From assembly GCA_015233725.1 (NCBI GenBank), contig JADFXD010000023.1, positions 1 through 38,102 on the forward strand: DNA of 38,102 bases, written 5' to 3'. The position numbers and the translations under genes were made by a program. Of this stretch, positions 8,133 through 15,877 are shown in pieces. The first letter of the stretch is position 1. Each line of letters opens with the position of its first letter. The notes under the pieces are model-generated. The model was given only the letters and a program-made list of their open reading frames with translations, ran no database searches and had not been told where the DNA came from. This stretch comes from Nitrospirota bacterium. Its GTDB lineage: Bacteria; Nitrospirota; Thermodesulfovibrionia; Thermodesulfovibrionales; Magnetobacteriaceae.

Positions 8133-8304
8133 GGGCATAACGATCATAAAGATTGTTGATAACGTCAAAAGTAGTTATCTCACCGCGTGTTACGCGCTCT
8201 AAATCGGCAACCGTTTCAGGTGGCACCATCAATCCCTCAAGCTGTTGCTGTGCGATGGCATGATCGAAGGCACGTTTATTGCGCTGAAACTCATAATCTG
8301 TCAC
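8110..8304 (-). CDS. VbhA-like antitoxin of the Fic module
   Basis: A 64-residue protein resembling the VbhA antitoxin family, which inserts an inhibitory helix into the Fic active site. The pattern AIAQQQLEGLMVPPE...RVTRGEIT matches the family; the Glu of the (S/T)xxxE(G/N) motif and its following Gly are kept (LEG) but the Ser/Thr position is Gln. I prefer the GTG start at 8304 because AAGGGGG sits 5-6 nt upstream. An ATG at 8328 gives a lysine-rich extension translated from that ribosome-binding site. Confidence 0.8.
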   Translation of the reverse strand: MTDYEFQRNKRAFDHAIAQQQLEGLMVPPETVADLERVTRGEITTFDVINNLYDRYAHVKVLKL

Positions 8305-8432
8305 TGCATCCCCCTTTTTTTTCATCATATACTATATTGTACCACAAAACGGGTATTGCCTACACAGGACAAAAGGACTCATTGACCTCCCCTTCAGATA
8401 TGAGGGCCCCTTAAAATCCCCGCTACACCGCC

Positions 8433-8786
8433 TTATGTCTTGATATACTCGGTGTACTTTGCAGCCTTGCCCCTTACGACATCAGCGGGATATTTTTCCC
8501 TGTTGCGATGGAGCTTTTCCGTGGCCGCTTCGAGGGGGTCGATGTCGAACTTATCGGCCAGATTCGTCAGATAGATCAAGACATCCCCTATCTCTTCCCG
8601 AAGGTGCCTTAGCTTATCCGCGTCCAGGGTCGTGCTCTCCTGCTCCTTCATCCATTGAAATATCTCTACTACCTCGGCGACCTCTACGCTCAAGGCCATC
8701 GCCAGGTTCTTGGGGCTGTGAAACTTCTCCCAATCCCTCTCCCTGGCAAACTCCCTCAACTCTATCCTCAAATCCTCAATCGTCAT
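8433..8786 (-). CDS. MazG-like nucleotide pyrophosphohydrolase
   Basis: All-alpha NTP pyrophosphohydrolase of the MazG/RS21-C6 (dCTPase-like) group, which hydrolyses (d)NTPs to monophosphates for pool cleaning. The 117-residue length is that of a single-domain member. Metal-binding acidic motifs are visible: SVEVAEVVEIFQW (E35, E38) and LREEIGDVLIYL (E64, E65, D68). The ATG at 8786 is chosen because GGGAGGTG lies 9 nt upstream; the frame is open to 8843 but the extra 19 residues are unlike the family. Its 3' end is duplicated at 7406-7457. Confidence 0.9.
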   Translation of the reverse strand: MTIEDLRIELREFARERDWEKFHSPKNLAMALSVEVAEVVEIFQWMKEQESTTLDADKLRHLREEIGDVLIYLTNLADKFDIDPLEAATEKLHRNREKYPADVVRGKAAKYTEYIKT

Positions 8787-8827
8787 CCTATTAACACCTC
8801 CCTTATTATAAGTGCCTACCCTATTAC

Positions 8828-8920
8828 AGAAAAGAAAAGACAAAAGGAGGGCGGCTCCGCCCCCTCCTTGACCTCCCCTGCAAGGGGACCAGTCCCCTTG
8901 ACCCCATAATTCTCAATCCT
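8828..8920 (-). repeat. Dispersed hairpin/terminator repeat, copy R4
   Basis: On the minus strand: GTAGGATTGAGAATT-ATGGGGTC, hairpin A GGGGAC-TG-GTCCCC, hairpin B of the short subtype GGGCGGAGCCGCCC flanked by GGAGG/CCTCC-like bases, then a pyrimidine tract. It lies just downstream of the PAS-kinase gene in the same direction and can terminate it. Confidence 0.85.
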
Positions 8921-8942
8921 ACATGTACTTATACTTGAACGT

Positions 8943-10019
8943 TTACCTTTTTCTGAATCTCAGGGTAAACACAGTTGCACTGGCGCCTCTGTCCAGTTGC
9001 ACTTTACCGCCAAGTTGGTTTTCGATAAGGACATAGACCAGGTGTAGACCTAGGGTTTCCGAGTTTCTTATGTCTATCGTTTCAGGTATACCCACACCGT
9101 TGTCGCTTATAATGAGTTCCAGGTAATTATCCTCAACCGGCTTAAGGGACATGTTTATCTGACCCTCGGCCTTATTGGGGAAGGCGTGCTTTAATGCGTT
9201 TGAGATCAGTTCATTGATGACCAGGCCTAAAGGGATAGCGCTCTCAACGTCAAAGAGCAGATTGTCGATAACGGCTGTCACTCTTATGTTGCCGATCTTG
9301 GCCCTGTAGGAGCTAAAGAGAATGCTCAGGAGCGAGTTTATATAGTCTCGCAGGTTGATCACAGAGATATCCCCGTTTTTGTTTTGCTTTTCATGGACCA
9401 GGGACATGGTCTTTATCCTGTTTTGACATTCAACAAACAGCCCCTTATAATATTCGTCGTCGATATAGCTACTTTGCATATGCAAGAGACTTGATATGAC
9501 TTGCATGTTGTTCTTGACCCTGTGACGAATCTCTCTCAGAAGCGCCTCCTTCTCAGCGAGCGAGAGCCTCAACTGCTCCTCTATTTGTGTGCGATGGGTT
9601 ATATTCCTTGCTGAGGCAAATACCACACCAGGCTGCTCACCTTCATCGCCACACACCGAGGCATTAAACAACACTGGCATACCCTGCCCGTTGCAGTGTC
9701 GCAGCTCAAGCAGACAGTTGCGGACAAACCCATCCCTTAAGACCTTGTTATAGGCGGCTAAGGCCTCTTGCGGGTCAGTAAAACAGACCGAAAAATCCAT
9801 CCCTCTCAACTGTTGATGCGACCTACCAAGCGCTAATTCCGTTGCCGCGTTAACGTCGCTTAACCTGCCACTGGGGTCTATAGTAAACAACGGGTCCAAA
9901 CATACATCTATAAGTCCCCTGTAAGTACCTGCCCGCCTTGTGGCCTCCTGCAGCATGTCATCTAATTCAGCAATCCGGCTACGCAACGCCAGTGATTCGT
10001 TTTCTCCAACTTCACTCAT
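8943..10019 (-). CDS. PAS-domain sensor histidine kinase, HisKA_2 type
   Basis: A soluble 358-residue kinase. A short coiled N-terminus is followed by a PAS domain (~residues 33-140: LIDVCLDPLFTIDPSGRLSDVN) and a HisKA_2 dimerisation domain with phosphoacceptor H166 in LREIRHRVKNNMQVISSLL. The HATPase_c domain has an N box (VINELISNALKHAF) and DNGVGIP. HisKA_2 kinases often serve general stress or light responses and signal to stand-alone regulators; none is adjacent. The ATG at 10019 is chosen because a promoter (10059-10087) would give a 33-nt leader; the frame extends to an ATG at 10109 upstream of that promoter. No membrane segments are seen. Confidence 0.92.
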   Translation of the reverse strand: MSEVGENESLALRSRIAELDDMLQEATRRAGTYRGLIDVCLDPLFTIDPSGRLSDVNAATELALGRSHQQLRGMDFSVCFTDPQEALAAYNKVLRDGFVRNCLLELRHCNGQGMPVLFNASVCGDEGEQPGVVFASARNITHRTQIEEQLRLSLAEKEALLREIRHRVKNNMQVISSLLHMQSSYIDDEYYKGLFVECQNRIKTMSLVHEKQNKNGDISVINLRDYINSLLSILFSSYRAKIGNIRVTAVIDNLLFDVESAIPLGLVINELISNALKHAFPNKAEGQINMSLKPVEDNYLELIISDNGVGIPETIDIRNSETLGLHLVYVLIENQLGGKVQLDRGASATVFTLRFRKR

Positions 10020-10058
10020 AAACACAACCTTCTTCCTAAAGATACCATATATACATAT

Positions 10059-10087
10059 AGTATATGCCTTGTTAGCTTTTTTTACAA
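10059..10087 (-). promoter_or_regulatory. Promoter of the PAS kinase (minus strand)
   Basis: On the minus strand TTGTAA (10082-10087) and TATACT (10059-10064) with a 17-nt spacer. Predicted transcription start near 10052, 33 nt before the ATG at 10019. Confidence 0.5.
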
Positions 10088-10090
10088 CGG

Positions 10091-10120
10091 TTGAATTGTA
10101 TCCATTCATTATGCTATAGT
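10091..10120 (+). promoter_or_regulatory. Promoter of the small lipoprotein (plus strand)
   Basis: TTGAAT (10091-10096) and TATAGT (10115-10120), spacer 18 nt. Back to back with the kinase promoter only a few bases away, so one regulator could control both directions. Confidence 0.5.
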
Positions 10121-10160
10121 AAAACGACCTATTAAGATTAAGGAGGAATTTATCACAACA

Positions 10161-10640
10161 ATGATCAGAGTAGCTATATTAGGATGGCTGATTATAATGG
10201 CAGTTGCCGGCTGTACCGCCACTACAACCGTAAGGGCCAATGGTACATCAGAGTCAGAGCAATCCGCCCCAGTTCCACCTCCCCCTCCACAACCAAACCA
10301 CGCCAACCTTATGGGTACGGCATTTGATGACATCGCAATTCCACAAGAGTTAAAGCTGGAGGAGGATGAATCTATCCTGATTAACACTCGTGCCTTTACC
10401 GGCGGCGCCTTGACATATACCGCACCGGTAACCGTAGAGTCTCTGATCAGATTCTTTAACCATGAGATGCCCAAAAAGGGTTGGGAGTTTATAGCCTCCT
10501 CCTATGCAAAGAGAAACGTTATACTGGCCTTCTCCAAACCGACTAAAAACTGTATCATCTACATCCATCCCCCCGGTGATATGGGTAATGACACCCGCGT
10601 CCAGATATGGTTAGGTAAAACCCCCGCCACACACAAATAA
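10161..10640 (+). CDS. Small lipoprotein of unknown function
   Basis: A 159-residue lipoprotein: hydrophobic signal peptide, lipobox VAGC with the lipid-bearing Cys at residue 18, then a proline-rich linker (PVPPPPPQPNH). A compact C-terminal domain follows, with FFNHEMPKKGWEFIASSYAKR and NCIIYIHPPG. The phrase about a 'GWEF' strand with a later short strand pair resembles small alpha/beta domains found in other periplasmic lipoproteins, but I cannot name a family. AGGAGG is 14 nt before the ATG, longer than usual. It is transcribed divergently from the PAS kinase. Confidence 0.75.
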   Translation: MIRVAILGWLIIMAVAGCTATTTVRANGTSESEQSAPVPPPPPQPNHANLMGTAFDDIAIPQELKLEEDESILINTRAFTGGALTYTAPVTVESLIRFFNHEMPKKGWEFIASSYAKRNVILAFSKPTKNCIIYIHPPGDMGNDTRVQIWLGKTPATHK

Positions 10641-10659
10641 AGTTGACTTATAATACCTT

Positions 10660-10770
10660 AGGATTAAAAATTATGGGGTCAAGGGCACTGGTGCCCTTGC
10701 AGGGTGGGTCTGAGGGAGGGGCGTCCAGGCGTCCTCCCCTCTTTCCCTTTTCTTCGCTTTTTCTTTTGAC
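10660..10770 (+). repeat. Dispersed hairpin/terminator repeat, copy R5
   Basis: Starts AGGATTAAAAATT-ATGGGGTC; hairpin A GGGCAC-TG-GTGCCC. Hairpin B is a third subtype, GGGAGG-loop-CCTCCC, with a loop close to that of R7 (ggcg..caggcgt), then a long T/C tract. Oriented to end the small lipoprotein gene. Confidence 0.85.
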
Positions 10771-10781
10771 TTTTCTTTTTT

Positions 10782-11045
10782 TTAGTCTGTAAAGCCGCGT
10801 TGTACGTTACGTATTTTCTTGGCCAGTTCACGCATGGCATCTGTGAGGGTGAGTCCTTCCTCCATGCGGGTCCTTACGAACTCGGCCTTTGACAGCTCAT
10901 TGATAACATGGTCGGTAGGGCCGCCCATCTTGCACTCGTTTATGCCATCCTGGAGTTGCTGCGTTATGCAGGTGTCAATCTCAGCGGGCGTAAACCTGTT
11001 TGCCAGTTCCCTTACCTCCTTAAGTGGTAAAGCTTGTTTTTCCAT
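10782..11045 (-). CDS. Hypothetical 87-residue protein
   Basis: Unrecognised small acidic/basic alpha-helical protein (PLKEVRELANRFTPAEIDTCITQ, EFVRTRMEEGLTLTDAMRELA). It has two cysteines and no signal peptide or membrane segment. A GGAG lies ~10 nt before the ATG. The C-terminal part (MEEGLTLTDAMRELAKKIR) looks like a short helix-turn-helix or coiled hairpin, but no assignment is possible. It converges on the small lipoprotein and the T-rich end of R5. Confidence 0.6.
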   Translation of the reverse strand: MEKQALPLKEVRELANRFTPAEIDTCITQQLQDGINECKMGGPTDHVINELSKAEFVRTRMEEGLTLTDAMRELAKKIRNVQRGFTD

Positions 11046-11162
11046 GTCGTTAACTCCATTTCAGTCTTAAGATTAATTATGTCGTTTAGATATTTTACAA
11101 CATTTGACATAAAATAGAGGATAGGGATATTGAGATAGGTGAATCAATGACTTTGACTACTT

Positions 11163-11190
11163 TTGAAAAGCCTTCAGGATCGTGTATAAT
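11163..11190 (+). promoter_or_regulatory. Promoter of the phosphodiester glycosidase
   Basis: TTGAAA (11163-11168) and perfect TATAAT (11185-11190), spacer 16 nt. The start would fall near 11197, leaving a leader of only ~12 nt before the ATG at 11209. It excludes the upstream GTG at 11182, which overlaps the -10 box. Confidence 0.6.
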
Positions 11191-11208
11191 ATATCATTAT
11201 CCAGATCG

Positions 11209-12051
11209 ATGAAGGTATTGATTTTTTATAGTATCCTGTGCTTTTTGTCATTGTGGATGGCCGACGCTGTCACCGCCAACAATACGTGGGAGAGGATTGA
11301 CGATGGATTATTTATAAGGGAGTTCGACCCCCCTGTAAATCCTGAAGGAGATAGTTTCAGCCCAGCCACTGTAAGGAGCGAACCTAAAATTACGGTGGTC
11401 AGGGTTGACCCTTCTCTTTATTCCTTCAAGCTGTTGAGCATCTCCGAATATGGTGGAGAGGCCACAACGGCAAAGGAGTGGGCCAGGAGATACAATCTCA
11501 TCCTTGCGGTTAACGCAGGGATGTATCAGGCTGATGGCACCACAAACGTTGGATTTATGAAGAACTTCAAACACGTTAATAACCCCAGGTTGTCCAAGGC
11601 CTATAAGTCTTTCTTTGCCTTTAATCCGAGTGTTTCCTATGTGCCCCCGGTGTTGTTTGTAGACCTTGAGTGCCATAATTTCGCCGAGCTCAGAGACAAG
11701 TACAACTCCTTTATTCAAAACATAAGGATGATCAGTTGCCAACAAAAAAACGTCTGGTTACAACAATCCGGCGCCTGGGGCATGGTGGTGCTGGGGATGG
11801 ACAAAGGCGGCAACGTGCTGTTTATCTTTACACGCACGCCATACACCGTGCATGACTTTATCGATATCCTGCTAAAGCTGCCAATATCAATCACCAACGC
11901 GATGTACCTCGAAGGCGGTAAACAGGCCTCCCTCTACCTATCCACCAAAGGTACCGAAATAGAACGCAACGGAGACGATAAACAACCTTGGCCAATACCA
12001 AACATCATCGGCATCGTCAAGAAAACCAGCGAGGTCAGGAAAGTAAAGTAA
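11209..12051 (+). CDS. Secreted phosphodiester glycosidase family protein (NAGPA-like)
   Basis: A 280-residue exported protein with signal peptide MKVLIFYSILCFLSLWMADA. The mature part matches the NAGPA/phosphodiester glycosidase fold: AVNAGMYQADGTTNVGFMKN, SGAWGMVVLGMD and AMYLEGGKQASLYLS, the last being the conserved region near the C-terminus. These enzymes remove sugars attached by phosphodiester links and are often linked to exopolysaccharide or wall turnover. Start ATG 11209 is chosen because of the promoter at 11163-11190; there is no clear ribosome-binding site. The gene is alone, ending against inverted repeat R6. Confidence 0.85.
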   Translation: MKVLIFYSILCFLSLWMADAVTANNTWERIDDGLFIREFDPPVNPEGDSFSPATVRSEPKITVVRVDPSLYSFKLLSISEYGGEATTAKEWARRYNLILAVNAGMYQADGTTNVGFMKNFKHVNNPRLSKAYKSFFAFNPSVSYVPPVLFVDLECHNFAELRDKYNSFIQNIRMISCQQKNVWLQQSGAWGMVVLGMDKGGNVLFIFTRTPYTVHDFIDILLKLPISITNAMYLEGGKQASLYLSTKGTEIERNGDDKQPWPIPNIIGIVKKTSEVRKVK

Positions 12052-12153
12052 AGAAAGGGGCGGCGGAGCTTCTTGGCGCTCCAGGACGCTCCTGCCCCCT
12101 TTAGAACCCCCTGCAAGGGGACCAGTCCCCTTGACCCCATCATTCTTAATCCT
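12050..12153 (-). repeat. Dispersed hairpin/terminator repeat, copy R6
   Basis: Minus-strand copy starting AGGATTAAGAATG-ATGGGGTC. Hairpin A GGGGAC-TG-GTCCCC; hairpin B of the long subtype with CAGGA-gcg-TCCTG and AGCTCCGCCGCCCC, then TTTC tract. It is antisense to the glycosidase whose stop codon it touches. Confidence 0.85.
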
Positions 12154-12206
12154 AAAAGTTATAAATATTTATGTCCAGGTACTTATCACAATCTTTTTTT
12201 TAACAT

Positions 12207-12429
12207 GTGAAGTAAAGTTCACTGGATTTTCTATTGTACCATAGTCGCTATGTAGTTGTTAGTTATAGGGATAGCGATACAAATCAAACTATGACATTCT
12301 ATGTGATAATTGGCAATTCTGTGAAGTAAAATTCACTGGATTTTCTATTTTTTCTACTGTATCATAGTAACCATGTAGTTGTTAGTTATAGGGACAGTGA
12401 TACAAATCAAACTATATATTCTATGTGAA
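12207..12429 (+). repeat. Tandem 114-bp leader repeat before the protease operon
   Basis: Two head-to-tail units, 12207-12320 and 12321-12429. Both contain the palindrome GTGAA-GTAAA(A/G)-TTCAC, the string ACTGGATTTTCTATT, an ATAGT..(C)ATG element, TAGTTGTTAGTTATAGGGA and GATACAAATCAAACTAT, ending TTCTATGTGA. The second unit runs up to the ribosome-binding site of the NHL-protease gene. Likely a duplicated promoter/operator; the palindrome could be a regulator site. I cannot place -35/-10 boxes with certainty. Confidence 0.8.
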
Positions 12430-12442
12430 GGGAGAGATGTTT

Positions 12443-15400
12443 ATGTTGAGGGATTGGCAATTTGGAAGAGGTATCGGTAATGTCCTTTTAGTAAGTGTTG
12501 TATTCTTTGTTATTTCAATGTTTGTTTTACCTGTTAGTTTGGTTTCTGGTACCTCCTACCAGTATGAGAGTATGTTTCCTGCGTTAAAGCAGCCCTGGTA
12601 TTTCAACTATCCGGAGGGTATAGCAATTGATGGTAAAAATAACATATACATTGCTGATACAAAGAGTCACCGCCTCTTGAAATACGCAAGTGACGGTCAA
12701 TTTATGACAGGTATAGGAAGTAAGGGCACAGATTTGGGCTACTTCGATAATCCCATAGGTGTGGCTGTAGACAAAGATTCCAACATCTATGTGACCGATA
12801 CATTCAATAATAGGGTCCAGAAGATGGCTGTAGACGGTACAATTACTGAAGTGGTCAATAAAAACAGTTGCAATGGGATGATCGATATCAATCGTTTATC
12901 TGGAGTAGCCGTAGACGATGGTGGTTACATATACGTGGTTGATACAAATAAACACCGCGTTTATAAGGTCAGTCCACAAGGTGTGTGTGCCGCGTGGGGA
13001 ACTGAAGGTATAGAGAGTGGTCAGTTTAAATATCCCTACGGTGTAGCAGTAGACAAGCTGTATGTCTATGTCACCGACATGTCAAATCATCGAATACAGA
13101 AGTTCGATAAAACTGGCAAGTTTTTAAAGACCTGGGGGCAGTATGGCAGCGGGGATGGTCAGTTTTATAATCCAGTTGGTATAAGTATAGGGAAAGACGG
13201 TAATATATACGTGGCCGACTCATATAATAACCGTATACAGGTATTTACCACAGATGGCACACTTGTTGACAAATGGGGGAGCATGGGGTCAGGCGCTGGA
13301 GAGCTGCTTGATCCTTATGGAGTGGCCATCGATTCAAACAACTATGTCTATGTCACCGACAGAGATAATCTGCGGATACAGAAGTTCACCAAAGCAGGCG
13401 GGTTTATCGATAAATGGGCGGCTAGCGGTCAGGACGATGGTCTTTTCAAGTATCCAGGCGGCATTGCGATTAATCCAGGCGGTGACGCTTACGTGGTGGA
13501 TGAGGGCAATAATCGCATCCAAAGGTTTAGTCCAGGCAACATCTTTAAGGCACAATGGGGAAACAAGGGATTGGGAGATGGGCAGTTTGATTTTCACTGT
13601 GAATTAACGATAAATAACAATTATGACACTATAGAAATTGTCAATGATAACAACAAAGACAACTGTATCCATTTTCCAGCCGGCATTGCCTCAGATGCAC
13701 AGGGCAATATATATGTGGCAGATTGGGGAAATTACCGCATTCAGGAGTTCAGCCCCGATGGAACACACATGATCAATATTGGCAGCTACGGCAGCGGTGA
13801 TACACAGTTAAAATTCCCATCCGGGATTGCGTTAGATGCCAGTGGTAACATCTATGTTGCGGACACGCTTAACCACCGTGTCGTGAAGTTTAGCGCCTAT
13901 GGTAACTATATATTTAAGATAGGAAGCGGCTCTGCCGGTAATGGAGATGGGCAATTTAGTTATCCTGCCGCTGTTGCGGTGGACCTGGACGGCAATATAT
14001 ATGTAGCAGACTTTGGCAATCATCGCATACAGAAATTCGACTCACAAGGCAAGTTTGTCATGCAATGGGGCAGCTACGGATTTAACGAGATGCAGTTCAA
14101 GTTTCCCTCCGCCATAGCTATTGACAGCAGCAACAACATCTATGTAACAGAGTTAAGAAACCACAGGATACAAGAGTTCACACCAAACGGTTTTCTCTTA
14201 GACAAGTGGGGTACCCCCGGAAGCAGCGCGGGGGATTTAAACGAACCCGTTGGCATAGCCTTTGGCAGCGGCGGTAATCCTAACAGTAAACCTTATATCA
14301 GGCCATACATAGTGGACAGTACCAATCATCGTGTTGAGGTGTTTGCGATGCCTTCAGACAACAAAATCAAAAAGGCAATAATCGTAGCCGGCAGTGGCCC
14401 TTATAATAACAATATCTGGGACTCAATAGAGTACAATGCCAATCTTGCTTATCGCACTCTCAGATTGCAAGGTTTGACGAGTGAACAGATTTATTATCTC
14501 AGCTCAGACAAGTATCTAAATCTTGATGGTTCATACGTCGTGAAGGATGACGCTAATACAACGAATCTCAAGAATGCGATTATGAACTGGGCTATGGACG
14601 CCACAGATGTCATTGTCTATCTTGTAGGTCATGGTGACACCAATAAGTTCAAGATAAGCATCACCGAAGACGTTAACGCATCCGAGTTACAAACGTGGCT
14701 TGACAACCTTCAGAAAAACATAAAAGGTAAGGTTATTGTTGTCTACGATGCCTGCAGGTCTGGCAGCTTTATGGAGGCGCTGACCTCGCCGGTTGATGGG
14801 AAACGCCTGTTTATCGCAAGTACGTCGGCATCTGAAGAGGCGTATTTCATAAGTACAAGCAACATCTCCTTCTCAAGGTTTTTCTGGAACAGCATTGTTA
14901 ATGGCAATTCTATTTACAATGCCTATGCCGAGGCTGAGGATGGCATGGGAAGGTTTTACAATAATAGTGACAATAATACTGCTAATACTAATTGTCTGAA
15001 TCGCAAGTCCGTCCTGGATGATTGCAATAATGGAAGCATCGCAGAGACCTTCTATATAGGCAACAACAAGACATACGCAACTACAAGGCCAACAATTGGA
15101 AGTGTCTTGTCAATCCCCCCACAGTTAAATGGGCAGAACTCTGCTAAGATCAGCGCTGGTAGTGTGAAGCCATTTGGCAATATTACAAGGGTCTGGGCGG
15201 AGATATCCACCCCCGACGCAGTACCGTCATCTACCAGTACGCCTGTAACAAGTCTGCCCTCCTTTGAGCTGATACAGAATCCAGATACAGGCTCCTACGA
15301 GGCAACGTATGATGGCTTTGATAAGCCTGGTTCTTATCTGGTGATAGTGTATGCCCTTGACAAGACGGGAAACATCTCATCACCACAAACGTTGCTGCTC

Positions 15401-15841
15401 CAAAAGACGTCGTCGTCTTCCCCTGTTGCTGCTTCAGCGGAGACACCATTATGTACCCTCCCGCCATATCCGGCTCTTACGCTAAGGGTAAACTGCTCGT
15501 TCAATGACATTACAATAAAGACGGAAGATACCCTCTCGATAAAGGTTGCCCTCAGCCCCAATCAAAGGCTAGGTTCTTATGCTTATTTCTGGCTCTACGC
15601 ACAGACACCAATAGGCAATTATCATTACGATGCAGCAAGCAATAGTTGGAAGCAAGGTTTATCAGCAAACGATGTAAGCTATAGCGGCTATTTAAGGGAC
15701 CTGCCTCTTACAAAGATAGAAATGTCCGGGTTACCTGAAGGTGGTAGTCCATACATCTTCAATTTCGATATATACTCAAGTGGTTGTACCAAGGATGGCA
15801 ATAAATGCTCAAAAAGCATCAAGGTAAATGTGAACAAGTAG
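12443..15841 (+). CDS. Secreted double NHL propeller with C13/caspase-like protease domain
   Basis: A 1132-residue exported protein. A hydrophobic signal segment (residues ~10-37) is followed by twelve NHL repeats, each of the type GIAIDGKNNIYIADTxxHRLLKF, enough for two six-bladed propellers; a ~30-residue insertion lies between repeats 7 and 8. From ~640 to ~850 comes a caspase-fold domain (KKAIIVAG..., IYYLSSD) with a His-Cys dyad: H730 in IVYLVGHGD and C771 in VVYDACRSGSF, as in legumain/C13 peptidases. The C-terminus is Ig-like (TGSYEATYDGFDKPGSY) plus a beta domain shared with the protein at 22765. ATG 12443 is chosen because AAGGGAGAG lies 6 nt upstream; GTG 12425 lies before it. First gene of a five-gene operon, gap 36 nt to the next. 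Confidence 0.9.
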   Translation: MLRDWQFGRGIGNVLLVSVVFFVISMFVLPVSLVSGTSYQYESMFPALKQPWYFNYPEGIAIDGKNNIYIADTKSHRLLKYASDGQFMTGIGSKGTDLGYFDNPIGVAVDKDSNIYVTDTFNNRVQKMAVDGTITEVVNKNSCNGMIDINRLSGVAVDDGGYIYVVDTNKHRVYKVSPQGVCAAWGTEGIESGQFKYPYGVAVDKLYVYVTDMSNHRIQKFDKTGKFLKTWGQYGSGDGQFYNPVGISIGKDGNIYVADSYNNRIQVFTTDGTLVDKWGSMGSGAGELLDPYGVAIDSNNYVYVTDRDNLRIQKFTKAGGFIDKWAASGQDDGLFKYPGGIAINPGGDAYVVDEGNNRIQRFSPGNIFKAQWGNKGLGDGQFDFHCELTINNNYDTIEIVNDNNKDNCIHFPAGIASDAQGNIYVADWGNYRIQEFSPDGTHMINIGSYGSGDTQLKFPSGIALDASGNIYVADTLNHRVVKFSAYGNYIFKIGSGSAGNGDGQFSYPAAVAVDLDGNIYVADFGNHRIQKFDSQGKFVMQWGSYGFNEMQFKFPSAIAIDSSNNIYVTELRNHRIQEFTPNGFLLDKWGTPGSSAGDLNEPVGIAFGSGGNPNSKPYIRPYIVDSTNHRVEVFAMPSDNKIKKAIIVAGSGPYNNNIWDSIEYNANLAYRTLRLQGLTSEQIYYLSSDKYLNLDGSYVVKDDANTTNLKNAIMNWAMDATDVIVYLVGHGDTNKFKISITEDVNASELQTWLDNLQKNIKGKVIVVYDACRSGSFMEALTSPVDGKRLFIASTSASEEAYFISTSNISFSRFFWNSIVNGNSIYNAYAEAEDGMGRFYNNSDNNTANTNCLNRKSVLDDCNNGSIAETFYIGNNKTYATTRPTIGSVLSIPPQLNGQNSAKISAGSVKPFGNITRVWAEISTPDAVPSSTSTPVTSLPSFELIQNPDTGSYEATYDGFDKPGSYLVIVYALDKTGNISSPQTLLLQKTSSSSPVAASAETPLCTLPPYPALTLRVNCSFNDITIKTEDTLSIKVALSPNQRLGSYAYFWLYAQTPIGNYHYDAASNSWKQGLSANDVSYSGYLRDLPLTKIEMSGLPEGGSPYIFNFDIYSSGCTKDGNKCSKSIKVNVNK

Positions 15842-15877
15842 GATAGACATCAAACATAAAAAAAACATGGAGGCAAC

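Noticed and set aside
8787-8843. N-terminal extension of the mazG-like protein
   Set aside because: The strong GGGAGGTG site lies inside it and points to the ATG at 8786.
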